Source: Clostridium beijerinckii HUN142 (GTDB taxonomy: Bacteria > Bacillota > Clostridia > Clostridiales > Clostridiaceae). From it: a stretch of DNA of 64,000 nucleotides. The number at the start of each line of letters is the position of its first letter. Position 1 is the first letter of the stretch. The stretch lies in NCBI RefSeq assembly GCF_000621745.1, contig NZ_KK211336.1, positions 22,876 to 86,875 of the forward strand. Direction: 5' to 3'. Made by a program: the position numbers and the translations under genes. The notes beneath the pieces are model-generated. The model ran no database searches. It was given only the letters and a program-made list of their open reading frames with translations, and was not told the DNA's origin. Below are positions 34,335 through 42,907 of this stretch, piece by piece.

Positions 34335-35192
34335 CTAACTTATGCTAAAGGTTGAATATTTTTTAGGTGAAATTCCAACTGCATTTTTGAATGTTTTTAG
34401 GAAATTAGTATAATCATTAAAACCACATTTCTCACAAACGTCATTAACATTTGTACCATTAGCTAACAGTGACTTAGCTATGGTTATTCTTCGTGCTGAA
34501 ATATATTTATTTATAGTAGTTCCAGTAGCCGATTTAAATATTCTGCATATATAAGATGGACTTAAATAAAAATGATTTGCTAAGTAATCGATGGTAATAG
34601 GTTCAGTAATATTTTCATTTATATATGTTATAATTTCCTGTACCTGTTGATTATATTTATAAGAGTGATCTTCAATAGGTAAATTATTGTTGGCAATATA
34701 AATTCCATTTAATAAAGTAATTAGTTCTAAAAAAGACGCATGTTCAATTATGTCGGAACCATATCCATTAGTCGCTATTATTTTATTAATAAAATAAAGA
34801 AAATGCTGTTGTTGTTCTTTATTTAAAGAGATTTTATGATTAGACTTTTCGCTGCGATGAGTAAAACAATAGCTTAAATCCGTTTTGTCGGTTGATATAG
34901 ATTTAAGAAATTCTGGATGAATTGAAATAACAATTCGTTCATGAGCTCTATCAACTTTGGAAACGTGATGACTCTCATATTGATTAATTACAAATAGATC
35001 CCCAGGGCTAATATCATATAGCTTATTATGAATGAGTATTTGCTTCCCGCCAGATATAGAGTAATATATTTCATAACAATCATGTATATGTACGTCCATT
35101 GTCTTTTCTTCCTTGTATAAGCGTGCAATAGAGAAGTAGCGCTGTTCTAAGCAGTTCTTTATAGAAGCTTTACAAGAATTTTCTTCTTTCAT
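34335..35192 (-). CDS. AraC family regulator of uronate genes
   Basis: A 285-residue AraC regulator with N-terminal cupin (DVHIHDCYEIYYSISGGKQI, DISPGDLFVINQYESHHVSK) and C-terminal double HTH (IDYLANHFYLSPSYICRIFK and VNDVCEKCGFNDYTNFLKTF). AAAGGAG fits ATG 35192. It is divergent from the KduD-like/DhuI-like/KdgF-like genes, and the 190-bp gap contains a TTCGAAAAATATT/AATATTTTCGAA dyad, so it most likely activates them in response to a uronate intermediate. Confidence 0.9.
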   Translation of the reverse strand: MKEENSCKASIKNCLEQRYFSIARLYKEEKTMDVHIHDCYEIYYSISGGKQILIHNKLYDISPGDLFVINQYESHHVSKVDRAHERIVISIHPEFLKSISTDKTDLSYCFTHRSEKSNHKISLNKEQQQHFLYFINKIIATNGYGSDIIEHASFLELITLLNGIYIANNNLPIEDHSYKYNQQVQEIITYINENITEPITIDYLANHFYLSPSYICRIFKSATGTTINKYISARRITIAKSLLANGTNVNDVCEKCGFNDYTNFLKTFKNAVGISPKKYSTFSIS

Positions 35193-35230
35193 AAATAGAC
35201 ATTCTCCTTTCATTTTTATTATACGTTTAC

Positions 35231-35305
35231 TTCGAAAAATATTTCTACATAATACTTAATGCATTTATTATAAATCTACAGTTCAAGATTTGCAATATTT
35301 TCGAA
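35231..35305 (+). promoter_or_regulatory. Inverted-repeat operator between AraC and uronate genes
   Basis: TTCGAAAAATATT (35231-35243) and AATATTTTCGAA (35294-35305) are near-perfect inverted copies 50 bp apart in the divergent promoter region. Confidence 0.5.
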
Positions 35306-35321
35306 AGGATATAACAAGAAA

Positions 35322-35349
35322 TTGATTATATGTAGTGATATACTATAAA
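35322..35349 (+). promoter_or_regulatory. Promoter of uronate genes
   Basis: TTGATT (35322-35327), 16-bp spacer, TATAAA (35344-35349), 17 bp downstream of the dyad. Confidence 0.5.
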
Positions 35350-35382
35350 TATAAAATGTAACACATAGAGGAGGATTTAATT

Positions 35383-36186
35383 ATGGGAATTATGGACGGA
35401 TTTTCACTAAAAGGAAAGATTGCATTAGTAACAGGTGCTACTTATGGGATAGGATTTAGTATTGCAAAGTCTTATGCAGAAGCAGGAGCTACTATTGTAT
35501 TTAACGATATTAATCAAGAATTAGTAGATAAGGGATTGGCAGCTTACGCAGAATTGGGAATAAAAGCTCATGGTTATGTTTGTGATGTAACTGATGAGGA
35601 TAAAGTAAATGAGTTAGTTGAAAAAATTGAAAAAGAAGTAGGAATAATTGATATTCTTGTAAATAATGCAGGTATAATCAGACGTGTTCCAATGCTTGAA
35701 ATGAAAGCTGAAGATTTCCGTAAGGTTATTGATGTAGATTTAAATGCACCATTTATTGTGTCTAAAGCAGTAATACCAGGAATGATTAAAAAAGGTCATG
35801 GAAAGATAATAAACATTTGTTCAATGATGAGTGAGTTAGGTAGAGAAACAGTTTCAGCATATGCAGCAGCAAAAGGTGGATTAAAGATGTTAACAAAGAA
35901 CATTGCCTCTGAATATGGTGAATACAATATTCAATGTAATGGTATAGGACCTGGATATATAGCTACACCACAAACAGCACCACTTAGAGAAGTTCAACCA
36001 GATGGTTCAAAACACCCATTTGATCAATTTATAATTGCAAAAACACCAGCAGCACGTTGGGGAACAGCAGAAGATTTAGCAGGACCAGCTGTATTCTTAG
36101 CATCTGATGCATCTGATTTCGTTAATGGTCACATTTTATATGTAGATGGTGGTATCTTAGCTTATATAGGAAAACAACCTCAATAG
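35383..36186 (+). CDS. SDR-family dehydrogenase (KduD/DhuD/gluconate 5-dehydrogenase type)
   Basis: A 267-residue classical short-chain dehydrogenase. NAD(P) loop TGATYGIG (residues 18-25), NNAG (92-95), catalytic Ser-Tyr-Lys within SMMSELGRETVSAYAAAKGG (Tyr and Lys spaced 4), and PGYIATPQT. The opening FSLKGKIALVTGATYGIGFS is that of gluconate 5-dehydrogenase/2-deoxy-D-gluconate 3-dehydrogenase (KduD). Next to a DhuI-type isomerase and a KdgF-type cupin, it most likely reduces 2,5-diketo-3-deoxygluconate to 2-keto-3-deoxygluconate. GAGGAGG precedes the ATG. Confidence 0.85.
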   Translation: MGIMDGFSLKGKIALVTGATYGIGFSIAKSYAEAGATIVFNDINQELVDKGLAAYAELGIKAHGYVCDVTDEDKVNELVEKIEKEVGIIDILVNNAGIIRRVPMLEMKAEDFRKVIDVDLNAPFIVSKAVIPGMIKKGHGKIINICSMMSELGRETVSAYAAAKGGLKMLTKNIASEYGEYNIQCNGIGPGYIATPQTAPLREVQPDGSKHPFDQFIIAKTPAARWGTAEDLAGPAVFLASDASDFVNGHILYVDGGILAYIGKQPQ

Positions 36187-36201
36187 GAAAGGAACGATAG
36201 T

Positions 36202-36840
36202 ATGAAAATAGCATTAATAAATGAAAACAGCCAAGCAGCAAAAAATTCAATCATTTGTGAATCACTTAAAAAAGTTGTAGAGCCAAAAGGTCATGAAGTA
36301 TTTAACTATGGAATGTATGGCATAGAAGGTGAAGCACAATTAACTTATGTTCAAAATGGTATCTTAGCTGCAATATTATTAAATTCAGGAGCAGCAGATT
36401 ACGTAATTACAGGATGCGGAACAGGAGAAGGTGCAATGCTTGCATGTAACTCGTTCCCAGGCGTTTTATGTGGTCATGTAGTAGATCCATCTGATGCATA
36501 TATGTTTGCACAAATAAATGATGGAAATGCAATTTCTCTTCCATTTGCAAAAGGATTTGGATGGGGAGCTGAATTAAATTTAGAATACATCTTTGAAAAA
36601 TTATTTGAAGGTGAAAGTGGTCAAGGATATCCAAAGGATAGAGTAGTACCAGAACAAAGAAATAAAAAGATATTAGATGAAGTTAAAAAAGTAACACATA
36701 CAGACATGTTAACAATATTAAAAAATATAGATCAAGATTTATTAAAAGGTGCTGTAAGTGGAGCTAAATTTAAAGAATATTTCTTTGATAATTGTAAATG
36801 TGATAAGATCAAAGAATATATAAAAAATCTATTAGCTTAG
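36202..36840 (+). CDS. RpiB/LacA/LacB family sugar isomerase (DhuI-like)
   Basis: A 212-residue protein of the RpiB/LacAB fold (MKIALINENSQAAKNSIICE opening, DYVITGCGTGEGAMLACNSF, GVLCGHVVDPSDAYMFAQIN), longer than RpiB (about 150 residues) by a C-terminal extension. Streptococcal DhuI, which isomerises 4-deoxy-5-hexosulose uronate in glycosaminoglycan breakdown, has this size and family, and occurs with a KduD-like SDR as here. It starts 15 bp after the SDR stop with AAAGGAA upstream. The ribose-5-phosphate isomerase role is less likely from context. Confidence 0.8.
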   Translation: MKIALINENSQAAKNSIICESLKKVVEPKGHEVFNYGMYGIEGEAQLTYVQNGILAAILLNSGAADYVITGCGTGEGAMLACNSFPGVLCGHVVDPSDAYMFAQINDGNAISLPFAKGFGWGAELNLEYIFEKLFEGESGQGYPKDRVVPEQRNKKILDEVKKVTHTDMLTILKNIDQDLLKGAVSGAKFKEYFFDNCKCDKIKEYIKNLLA

Positions 36841-37026
36841 TAGATAATAAGTACATTTCTACAATCTATATGTGAGTAATATATTAAAATAAGGAGTATG
36901 TTTTGCAAAATGTTCGCTATTTTAAGAATGTAAACAAAACATGCTCGTTGTTTTGCTAATTGAAATAATATTACAGCGCTATAATTAAATAAAATTTATC
37001 TATAAGGCAAGAGAGGATATTTAAAA

Positions 37027-37359
37027 ATGTTTTGTTTTAATAAAGATGTTGAATTTGAAATTTTAGATGAAAATACTAAGAGAAAGGTATTAGTGCATGA
37101 TGAGAAAATGATGGCTGTAGAAGTACATTTTAAAAGAGCTACTAATAATGTAGAGACTCATTCTCATATACATGATCAGTTATCATATGTGCTAAAAGGT
37201 TCTTTTAAATTTATAGTGGGTGATAAAAGTGAAATTGTTAGAGAAGGGGATACAATCTTCATGCCATCAAATATTCCCCATGGATGCATCGTGCTAGAAG
37301 ATAATTCTATTGTTTATGATGTATTCACACCAGAAAGAAAAGATTTTTTAAAGAAATAA
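37027..37359 (+). CDS. kdgF: Cupin protein, KdgF-like uronate linearisation enzyme
   Basis: A 110-residue single-cupin protein with the metal motif THSHIHDQLSYVLKGSFKF (His-x-His then Gln/His, residues ~47-66), EGDTIFMPSNIPHGC (second cupin motif) and the end VFTPERKDFL. Size, motifs and terminal sequence fit KdgF, which converts 4,5-unsaturated galacturonate to a linear ketonized sugar. It follows the DhuI-like gene by 186 bp in the same direction and may be in the same transcript or have its own promoter. GAGAGGAT precedes the ATG. Confidence 0.75.
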   Translation: MFCFNKDVEFEILDENTKRKVLVHDEKMMAVEVHFKRATNNVETHSHIHDQLSYVLKGSFKFIVGDKSEIVREGDTIFMPSNIPHGCIVLEDNSIVYDVFTPERKDFLKK

Positions 37360-37426
37360 TTAAAATAAGTATTTAAAATTTTGCTACAATAACAATAATA
37401 TAATTTGAATTCTTTAACTTAAATTA

Positions 37427-37459
37427 AAAAACTCTAGCAATTAACACTAGAGTTTTTTT
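37427..37459 (+). terminator. Terminator of uronate genes
   Basis: AAAAACTCTAG/CTAGAGTTTTT with a 9-nt loop and a T run. Confidence 0.9.
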
Positions 37460-37939
37460 GAATAAAAGGGAGTATAAATAAAAGTATAATAGGAATAGCT
37501 ATGTCTTATCTATTATAATATCGCAACAGTTATTTTGTTCCATAAATTTAAAATTATTAGGTGTAATATATAGAACACAGAATAAAGAAATTAGATATGT
37601 AATAAAAATTGGGTTGTATATTGGTGATTGTTAGTATATTTAGATTTCCTATAAATTTAGATGTTTTTAATAAGCTGGAGAGTTAAGTATAGATAAACAA
37701 TTTAAAATCAGATTTATATTTTTCAATAAATATCAGGCTAGAAAGAGGAACATTTTTTCATCACAAGAGTCATAATATAAAGTAGGTATTTGAAAATTTA
37801 AATGGAATTGAGTTATATATTTAAATATCAAGTATTAAATTAAAATTAAGATTTGGTATAAGTGGTTGAATATTTCCATTTATTAATACATAATTAGCGT
37901 ATAAACTAATTGTTTCGACTTTTCAGGGGGAATTTTTAT
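37460..37939. other. Gene-free region before rodA
   Basis: About 480 bp with stops in all frames. No recognisable structure beyond the ribosome binding site of rodA. Confidence 0.5.
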
Positions 37940-39052
37940 ATGAATAAATTTTTGATTAATAACAATCTTCTAAAACAATTAGATATTACTATGTTTGTAA
38001 CAGCTATTTTTATCACGATCTTTGGAATTATGAACATTTATAGTGTGACCTATACAAAGTTTGGATTCTACTATGCTGAACTACAAATATTGTGGTTAAT
38101 TATTGGACTAGCAATTGTATATTTTATTTTAGTATTTGATTATAACACTATAGGTGGTTATGCAAAGCTAATTTACTGGGCAGGAGTAGGACTTTTATTA
38201 TTTAATGATATAACAAGCAAAGCAGTAAAAGGCGCATCATCATGGATAAGAATCGGAAACAGAGCTATAGAACCAGGTGAATTTGTGAAGTTTGGATTAA
38301 TATTAATACTCGCAAAAAAGTTAGATGATTTAGATGGCGATATTAACAATCCGAAAAATTTTCTTATCTTATCTTTCTATGCATTAATTCCAATGTTTCT
38401 AATTGTAATTCAGCCTAATTTAGGAATGACTCTCATTTGTTTTTTTATTACTTTAGGAGTATATTTCATTTCTGGATTAAACTTAAAGGTTTTGCTCTCC
38501 GGATTTTTAGCCGTTGTTCCATTAAGTATTATTATATGGTGTAGTAATATGTTAAAACCGTATCAAAGACAGAGAATATTAGTGTTCTTGGATCCAGAAT
38601 CTTACCAGCAAAATGCTGGTTTTCAATTAATGCAATCTATAACAGGTATTGGTGCAGGTGGATTAATTGGTTCTGGATTTTTAAAAGGAGTTCGCGCATC
38701 TGGTGGTTTCATTCCTGAGGTTCATACAGATTTTATATTTTCAGTAGTTGGAGAAGAGTGGGGATTTTTAGGCTCTCTTTTTCTTATAGTTTTATATAGT
38801 ATTTTAATATATAGAATGATTAAGCTTGCAAAAAAATCTAAGGATATTATTGGACGTCTTATTTGTGTTGGAACGGCATCTGGTTTTTTATTTTCTATTT
38901 TCCAAAACATTGGTATGACGATTGGTCTTATGCCAGTTGCAGGAATTACACTTCCGTTTATGAGTTATGGGGGAAGCTCTATACTTGTAAATTTTATGTC
39001 ATTGGGAATTGTATTAAATGTTGGAATGAGAAAAAACAGACTTAACTTTTAG
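37940..39052 (+). CDS. rodA: FtsW/RodA/SpoVE family peptidoglycan polymerase
   Basis: A 370-residue SEDS protein with about ten membrane segments. Family motifs: GASSWIRIGNRAIEPGEFVK (catalytic loop region), LVIQPNLGMTLICFFITL, the QRILVFLDPESYQQNAGFQL loop with QSITGIGAGGLIGSGF, EVHTDFIFSVVGEEWGFLGS, and the C-terminal LPFMSYGGSS. These follow RodA more closely than FtsW. AGGGGGAA fits ATG 37940. A standalone rodA paralogue is common in clostridia; it may support elongation or a specialised wall. Its dedicated penicillin-binding partner is not nearby. Confidence 0.85.
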   Translation: MNKFLINNNLLKQLDITMFVTAIFITIFGIMNIYSVTYTKFGFYYAELQILWLIIGLAIVYFILVFDYNTIGGYAKLIYWAGVGLLLFNDITSKAVKGASSWIRIGNRAIEPGEFVKFGLILILAKKLDDLDGDINNPKNFLILSFYALIPMFLIVIQPNLGMTLICFFITLGVYFISGLNLKVLLSGFLAVVPLSIIIWCSNMLKPYQRQRILVFLDPESYQQNAGFQLMQSITGIGAGGLIGSGFLKGVRASGGFIPEVHTDFIFSVVGEEWGFLGSLFLIVLYSILIYRMIKLAKKSKDIIGRLICVGTASGFLFSIFQNIGMTIGLMPVAGITLPFMSYGGSSILVNFMSLGIVLNVGMRKNRLNF

Positions 39053-39171
39053 AATTACGATTAGTAAACTTAAACTACACCTTGTTGGACAAGTATTATG
39101 TAATTTCAAGCAAATAGACTTAAGAAGAGAATTAGGATAAATACTTATATAAATTAACAATAAAATAAAAT

Positions 39172-39208
39172 AGAAGAAGATATACTATTTTAAAGTATAT
39201 CTTCTTCT
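39172..39208. terminator. Terminator between rodA and Mg operon
   Basis: 15-bp perfect arms AGAAGAAGATATACT/AGTATATCTTCTTCT with a 7-nt loop; tail on either strand is only moderately T-rich. Confidence 0.65.
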
Positions 39209-39286
39209 GTTTATATATAAAGATTTATAAAGTAATAAAAATGCCAATGTATCGTATTTCGTAAAGATTTATGCGGCATTATATAA

Positions 39287-40528
39287 TTATGAAAAAAGTG
39301 GTGATACAAATAAAATTATTGATAGAATTATAATAAATATAACAGTAGCCCAAGAAACAATATTTTGAGTCTTGTTATTAACATATTTACCCATTATGCG
39401 TTTATCATTAATCAAAATTATCATAAATGTTAATATTATAGGAGATAGCAAACCAGCAATTTGCTGTGATGCAAGTATAATTTGAATAAGTGATATTCCT
39501 GGGAGTAGTATAAATAATGCTCCCAATACAATTATTCCTGTATATATTCCAAAGAAAGCTGGAGCGTCTTTATAATCATTATCTACACCACTTTCCCAGC
39601 CAAAAGCCTCACATATGGCATAAGATGTAGAAAGTGGAATAACTGCTGTAGCAAGAACTGAAGCACCAAAAAGTCCAGCGCCAAAAAGTGTAAAAGCAGC
39701 TTCACCAGCAAGCGGCTTTAAAGAAATTGCAGCTTCTTCTGCACTGGTTATAGTTATTCCAGCTTTATAAAGTGTTACGGCTGTACATACAATTATGAAA
39801 AATGCTACTGCATTACCCCAAAAAGCTCCTAAATATACATCAAGTTTTTCATATTTATAATCTGATATACTAATTTTTTTATCTACTATGGACGATTGGA
39901 GGTAAAACTGCATATAAGGAGTAATTGTTGTACCAATCATTCCTATAAAGGTAAGAAGAAAACCTGTATTTAATTCAAGGGTAGGAGTTACCATTGATTT
40001 CATTACGTGTCCCCAATCTGGTTTAGTCAAAATTGCAGATACAATATAAGTAAAAAACACAAATGTAAATAATAAGAAGATATTTTCAACTTTCTTATAT
40101 GAACCTTTAGTAACTAGAAACCAAATCATTATAGAAACAACAGGTATTGAAATATATTTACTTACATTAAACAGCTCTAAACTTGCAGCAATACCTGCAA
40201 AGTCACCGAAAACAACACCCATATTTGCAATTAATAGAATAGTCATCGCAAAAAAAGTAAGCTTAACTCCAAATTTTTCTCTAATTAAATCAGATAAACC
40301 TTTTCCAGTTACAACAGCCATCCTTGCATTCATTTCCTGTATTACCGCAAGGCTGAATGTGATCAAAAGCAGTCCCCATAACATTTTATATCCATATGAC
40401 GCACCTACTGAAGCGTAAGTTGTAATTCCTCCAGCATCATTTCCTGCATTTACAGTAATTAGCCCAGGGCCGATAATAGTCATAATAAAAAGTAGCTTTT
40501 TAAATCTACCTGATAATACCTTTTTCAT
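39287..40528 (-). CDS. Nramp-related Mg2+ transporter (NRMT type)
   Basis: A 413-residue Nramp-superfamily protein with 11 or so membrane segments. In canonical Nramp proteins TM1 has DPGN and TM6 has MPHN-like Met for manganese/iron. Here TM1 reads GPGLITVNAGNDAGGITTYA and TM6 IGTTITPYMQFYLQSS, so the Met is absent and TM1 is altered, as in the Nramp-related Mg transporters described in clostridia under M-box control. The ATG overlaps the stop of the upstream gene by 4 nt (ATGA) with GAGGAGG before it. Together with the M-box and the MgtE-like gene this supports Mg2+ uptake. Confidence 0.85.
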   Translation of the reverse strand: MKKVLSGRFKKLLFIMTIIGPGLITVNAGNDAGGITTYASVGASYGYKMLWGLLLITFSLAVIQEMNARMAVVTGKGLSDLIREKFGVKLTFFAMTILLIANMGVVFGDFAGIAASLELFNVSKYISIPVVSIMIWFLVTKGSYKKVENIFLLFTFVFFTYIVSAILTKPDWGHVMKSMVTPTLELNTGFLLTFIGMIGTTITPYMQFYLQSSIVDKKISISDYKYEKLDVYLGAFWGNAVAFFIIVCTAVTLYKAGITITSAEEAAISLKPLAGEAAFTLFGAGLFGASVLATAVIPLSTSYAICEAFGWESGVDNDYKDAPAFFGIYTGIIVLGALFILLPGISLIQIILASQQIAGLLSPIILTFMIILINDKRIMGKYVNNKTQNIVSWATVIFIIILSIILFVSPLFS

Positions 40529-41781
40529 AGTACAACCCTCCTCAATTGTGAATATTCATGAATACTGTCATTTAAAGATACTACACCAACTAGATTATTA
40601 TCCTCATCAATAACAGGAATACAAACGAGATTATATTTATGCATTATGCTAATTGCATCATCTATTTCATCTGTATCTCTTAAGCTTTGAGGTCTAGTAG
40701 CCATAATATTATAAAGTTTGGTGTTTTTATCTGATGTTATTAATGAAAATGGAGCGATAACTCCAATAAGGTTATTCTTATCATTTGTAATATATATATA
40801 ATAACTTTCCTCATCACTAGGAGTGTTAACTTTAATCCATGATATAACATCACTCACAGTAGCATCAGGCAAGAAGGTTAAAAAATCTTTTGACATAATG
40901 CTTCCTACGGTCTCTTCATCATACTCCATAAGTTCTCTGATTTCATCTTGGCTTTCTTCATCCATATGTGTTAATAGCTTTTCAACTCTATCTTCGTCCA
41001 TTTCTTCCAAAATGTCAGCTATTTCATCAGATGGCATAACTTCAAATATATCTGATGCTTTTTCATCGGACATAGATTTTAATAAATTTAATTGGACATC
41101 AGTTTCTATTTCTTCTAGAACTTCAGCAGCTTTTTGATTATTTAAGCTTTGGAATAAAATATCCCTGCTTTTACTATCGAGATCTTCTATTATATCTGCT
41201 ATCTCTGCTGCATGTAAGGTTTCTATTTTGCTTGCTGGCATTTGAAGCTGTAGATTGTTAACTCCAGTAGACAAAGTCTGTACATCATCCCATATAATCA
41301 ACTTATTTCTTAATCTATATCTTAAGGCTTCTGTTAATATAATAAAAGGATATTCTACACCAAGACGCCTAAGTAATCCTCTAGTTCCTATATCAACGGC
41401 AACAAGCTGCCATTTAGAATGTATATTTCCGAGCCTTACATCATTGACACGCTCTACTTTTTTACCGTTTATATCAACTATCTGTTTATCTAAGAAATCT
41501 CTTACTAAAAAAATGTCATCTTCACTAGGAAATTTTATTATAAGACTTTCGCTATTAATTTTAATATGATACTTTTCTTTTTCGTCCTTGAATATATCTA
41601 ACGAATCAGCAGATAGATAAAAAGATTTTTTCCAATTTGTAATTTGTATATATACTACAGTAGGCTTTTCTTGACTAAAATCAAGAATAAGATCATTTAA
41701 TTTGCCAATTATCTGGCCAGAAATATTATGAATTTCTTTATGGATAATTTTACTTACAAAGAAATTTGTTAGTTTTTCCAT
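40525..41781 (-). CDS. PRC-barrel, MgtE N-domain and CBS-domain protein
   Basis: A 418-residue cytosolic protein without the MgtE channel. Residues ~1-150 look like a PRC-barrel-type domain (GQIIGKLNDLILDF and GKKVERVNDVRLG), ~175-285 is MgtE_N helical repeat (LHAAEIADIIEDLDSKSRDI, MPSDEIADILEEMDEDRVEK), and ~290-415 is a CBS pair (MSKDFLTFLPDATVSDVISW, MATRPQSLRDTDEIDDAISI). The acidic helical repeat and CBS pair are the Mg2+-sensing half of MgtE, suggesting it gates or senses for the Nramp-related partner downstream. GAGGGTG fits ATG 41781. Confidence 0.85.
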   Translation of the reverse strand: MEKLTNFFVSKIIHKEIHNISGQIIGKLNDLILDFSQEKPTVVYIQITNWKKSFYLSADSLDIFKDEKEKYHIKINSESLIIKFPSEDDIFLVRDFLDKQIVDINGKKVERVNDVRLGNIHSKWQLVAVDIGTRGLLRRLGVEYPFIILTEALRYRLRNKLIIWDDVQTLSTGVNNLQLQMPASKIETLHAAEIADIIEDLDSKSRDILFQSLNNQKAAEVLEEIETDVQLNLLKSMSDEKASDIFEVMPSDEIADILEEMDEDRVEKLLTHMDEESQDEIRELMEYDEETVGSIMSKDFLTFLPDATVSDVISWIKVNTPSDEESYYIYITNDKNNLIGVIAPFSLITSDKNTKLYNIMATRPQSLRDTDEIDDAISIMHKYNLVCIPVIDEDNNLVGVVSLNDSIHEYSQLRRVVL

Positions 41782-41853
41782 GTTTTTCACCCTCTCAATT
41801 TAGGGCACAAAAAGTGCATCCAATTAATGCCCTAAAAATATTATTGCTTGAAT

Positions 41854-41895
41854 TTAAATAAAAATGTATATTACAACTTTCCGTATCATGGTCAT
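41854..41895 (-). CDS. Possible 13-residue leader peptide
   Basis: AAAGGAGGTG lies 11 nt before an ATG at 41895 followed by TMIRKVVIYIFI and a stop, between the M-box terminator and the operon. A further hairpin (TTTAGGGCA/TGCCCTAAA, 41799-41836) separates it from the first gene. It could couple translation to transcription, but it may be coincidental. Confidence 0.35.
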   Translation of the reverse strand: MTMIRKVVIYIFI

Positions 41896-41914
41896 CCACT
41901 GGATACACCTCCTT

Positions 41915-41953
41915 TAAAAAATAATAAAAGCCCTCCACTATAAGTGAAGGGCT
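41915..41953 (-). terminator. Regulatory terminator of M-box leader
   Basis: On the minus strand AGCCCTTCACT/AGTGGAGGGCT (one wobble) followed by TTTTATTATTTTTT, 70 nt beyond the aptamer and 130 nt before the gene: the expression platform. Confidence 0.85.
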
Positions 41954-42021
41954 CAACAATCAAACACAACATTATACAAATATACGGAATGCGATTAGTG
42001 CAAAGTACATTTGTTGTATTA

Positions 42022-42180
42022 ACCTTCACTCGTTGAGTTTTAGCACTATAGAGCATAGAAAACCATATGGTTTTCGGCTACATTAAGTAGAACCTTAATC
42101 CGGTAATACCTGTTGACCCATTGGCGTCTTTCGACGTTTCCGGGCAGCAGCATGTATCTATATAGGAGCCTCACCTAACA
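42022..42180 (-). promoter_or_regulatory. M-box (ykoK leader) Mg2+ riboswitch
   Basis: The minus strand reads GTTAGGTGAGGCTCCTATAT, then ATGCTGCTGCCCGGAAACGT, AAAGACGCCAATGGGTCAAC and, near its 3' end, AGTGCTAAAACTCAACGAGT, which follows the M-box consensus (GGTGAGGCTCC, GCTGCCC, AAAGACGCCAATGGGTCAACAG, GTGCTAAA) in order. M-box RNAs terminate transcription when Mg2+ is high. It precedes an intrinsic terminator and the MgtE-like/Nramp-related operon, fully consistent with Mg homeostasis. Confidence 0.95.
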
Positions 42181-42424
42181 AAGTTTTTATTTAGCTTTTG
42201 TTTTCCGCCTTAATTTTACTACGACATGGTATAAGACGTCAATAGTAGAAAAAAATTTTTTATATAATATTAAGTGGGTTTTATAGTAATATTATTTTTA
42301 AAATATAATACTTGTAAAGTTTGCCAGAATTAAAGTGTATTTGGTTTGCAAAAAATTAGAATAAATTGTAATATTATTATAGTTATAATAATGTTACTAA
42401 GTTAATGAGAAGGGGAAGATTGAA

Positions 42425-42907
42425 ATGGTAAAGAAATTAATTTTATCATCATTGATTGCTGTATCAGTAATAGGCATCATGCCAACTGCAGCTTCAGCGG
42501 TATGGAAACAAGATAAGTATAAAAATTATAGTTGGATTGAAAATGGTGTAAAGTCTAAAGGATGGAAACAAATAAATGGAGAATGGTATAACTTCGGAAA
42601 AGATGGAGTAATGGTAACACAATGGATGATGGATAATGGAAATTGGTATTATTTTTGGACAAATGGAATTATGGCGTCAAATTGTTGGATAAAGAATAAT
42701 GGTTTTTGGTACTATTTTGATGGAAGTGGAAAAATGATAGATAGAAAAATTGACATTGGAGATAAACTTTATGATTTTACTGCTCCAGCTATTATAGTAT
42801 CAAAAGATGCAAATGGTAATGAAGTTGTGACTAATATTACAACGAATGGTAATGTAAATAATAACACAAACATAACTGCTTCGACTGAAATTATTGCTGG
42901 TAAATAA
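42425..42907 (+). CDS. Secreted cell-wall-binding repeat protein
   Basis: A 160-residue exported protein: signal peptide (LILSSLIAVSVIGIMPTAAS, cleavage near ASA), then four choline/cell-wall-binding-type repeats (KSKGWKQINGEWYNFGKDG, TQWMMDNGNWYYFWTNG, NCWIKNNGFWYYFDGSG; residues ~30-110) and a Thr/Asn-rich tail. Paralogue of the 25148-25810 protein but without its C-terminal domain. GAAGGGGA precedes the ATG. Probably retained on the wall by repeats. Confidence 0.8.
   Translation: MVKKLILSSLIAVSVIGIMPTAASAVWKQDKYKNYSWIENGVKSKGWKQINGEWYNFGKDGVMVTQWMMDNGNWYYFWTNGIMASNCWIKNNGFWYYFDGSGKMIDRKIDIGDKLYDFTAPAIIVSKDANGNEVVTNITTNGNVNNNTNITASTEIIAGK

Noticed and set aside
40823-41569. Plus-strand Ser/Ile-rich frames opposite the MgtE-like gene
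   Set aside because: They are complements of acidic helices of the real gene and lack start signals.
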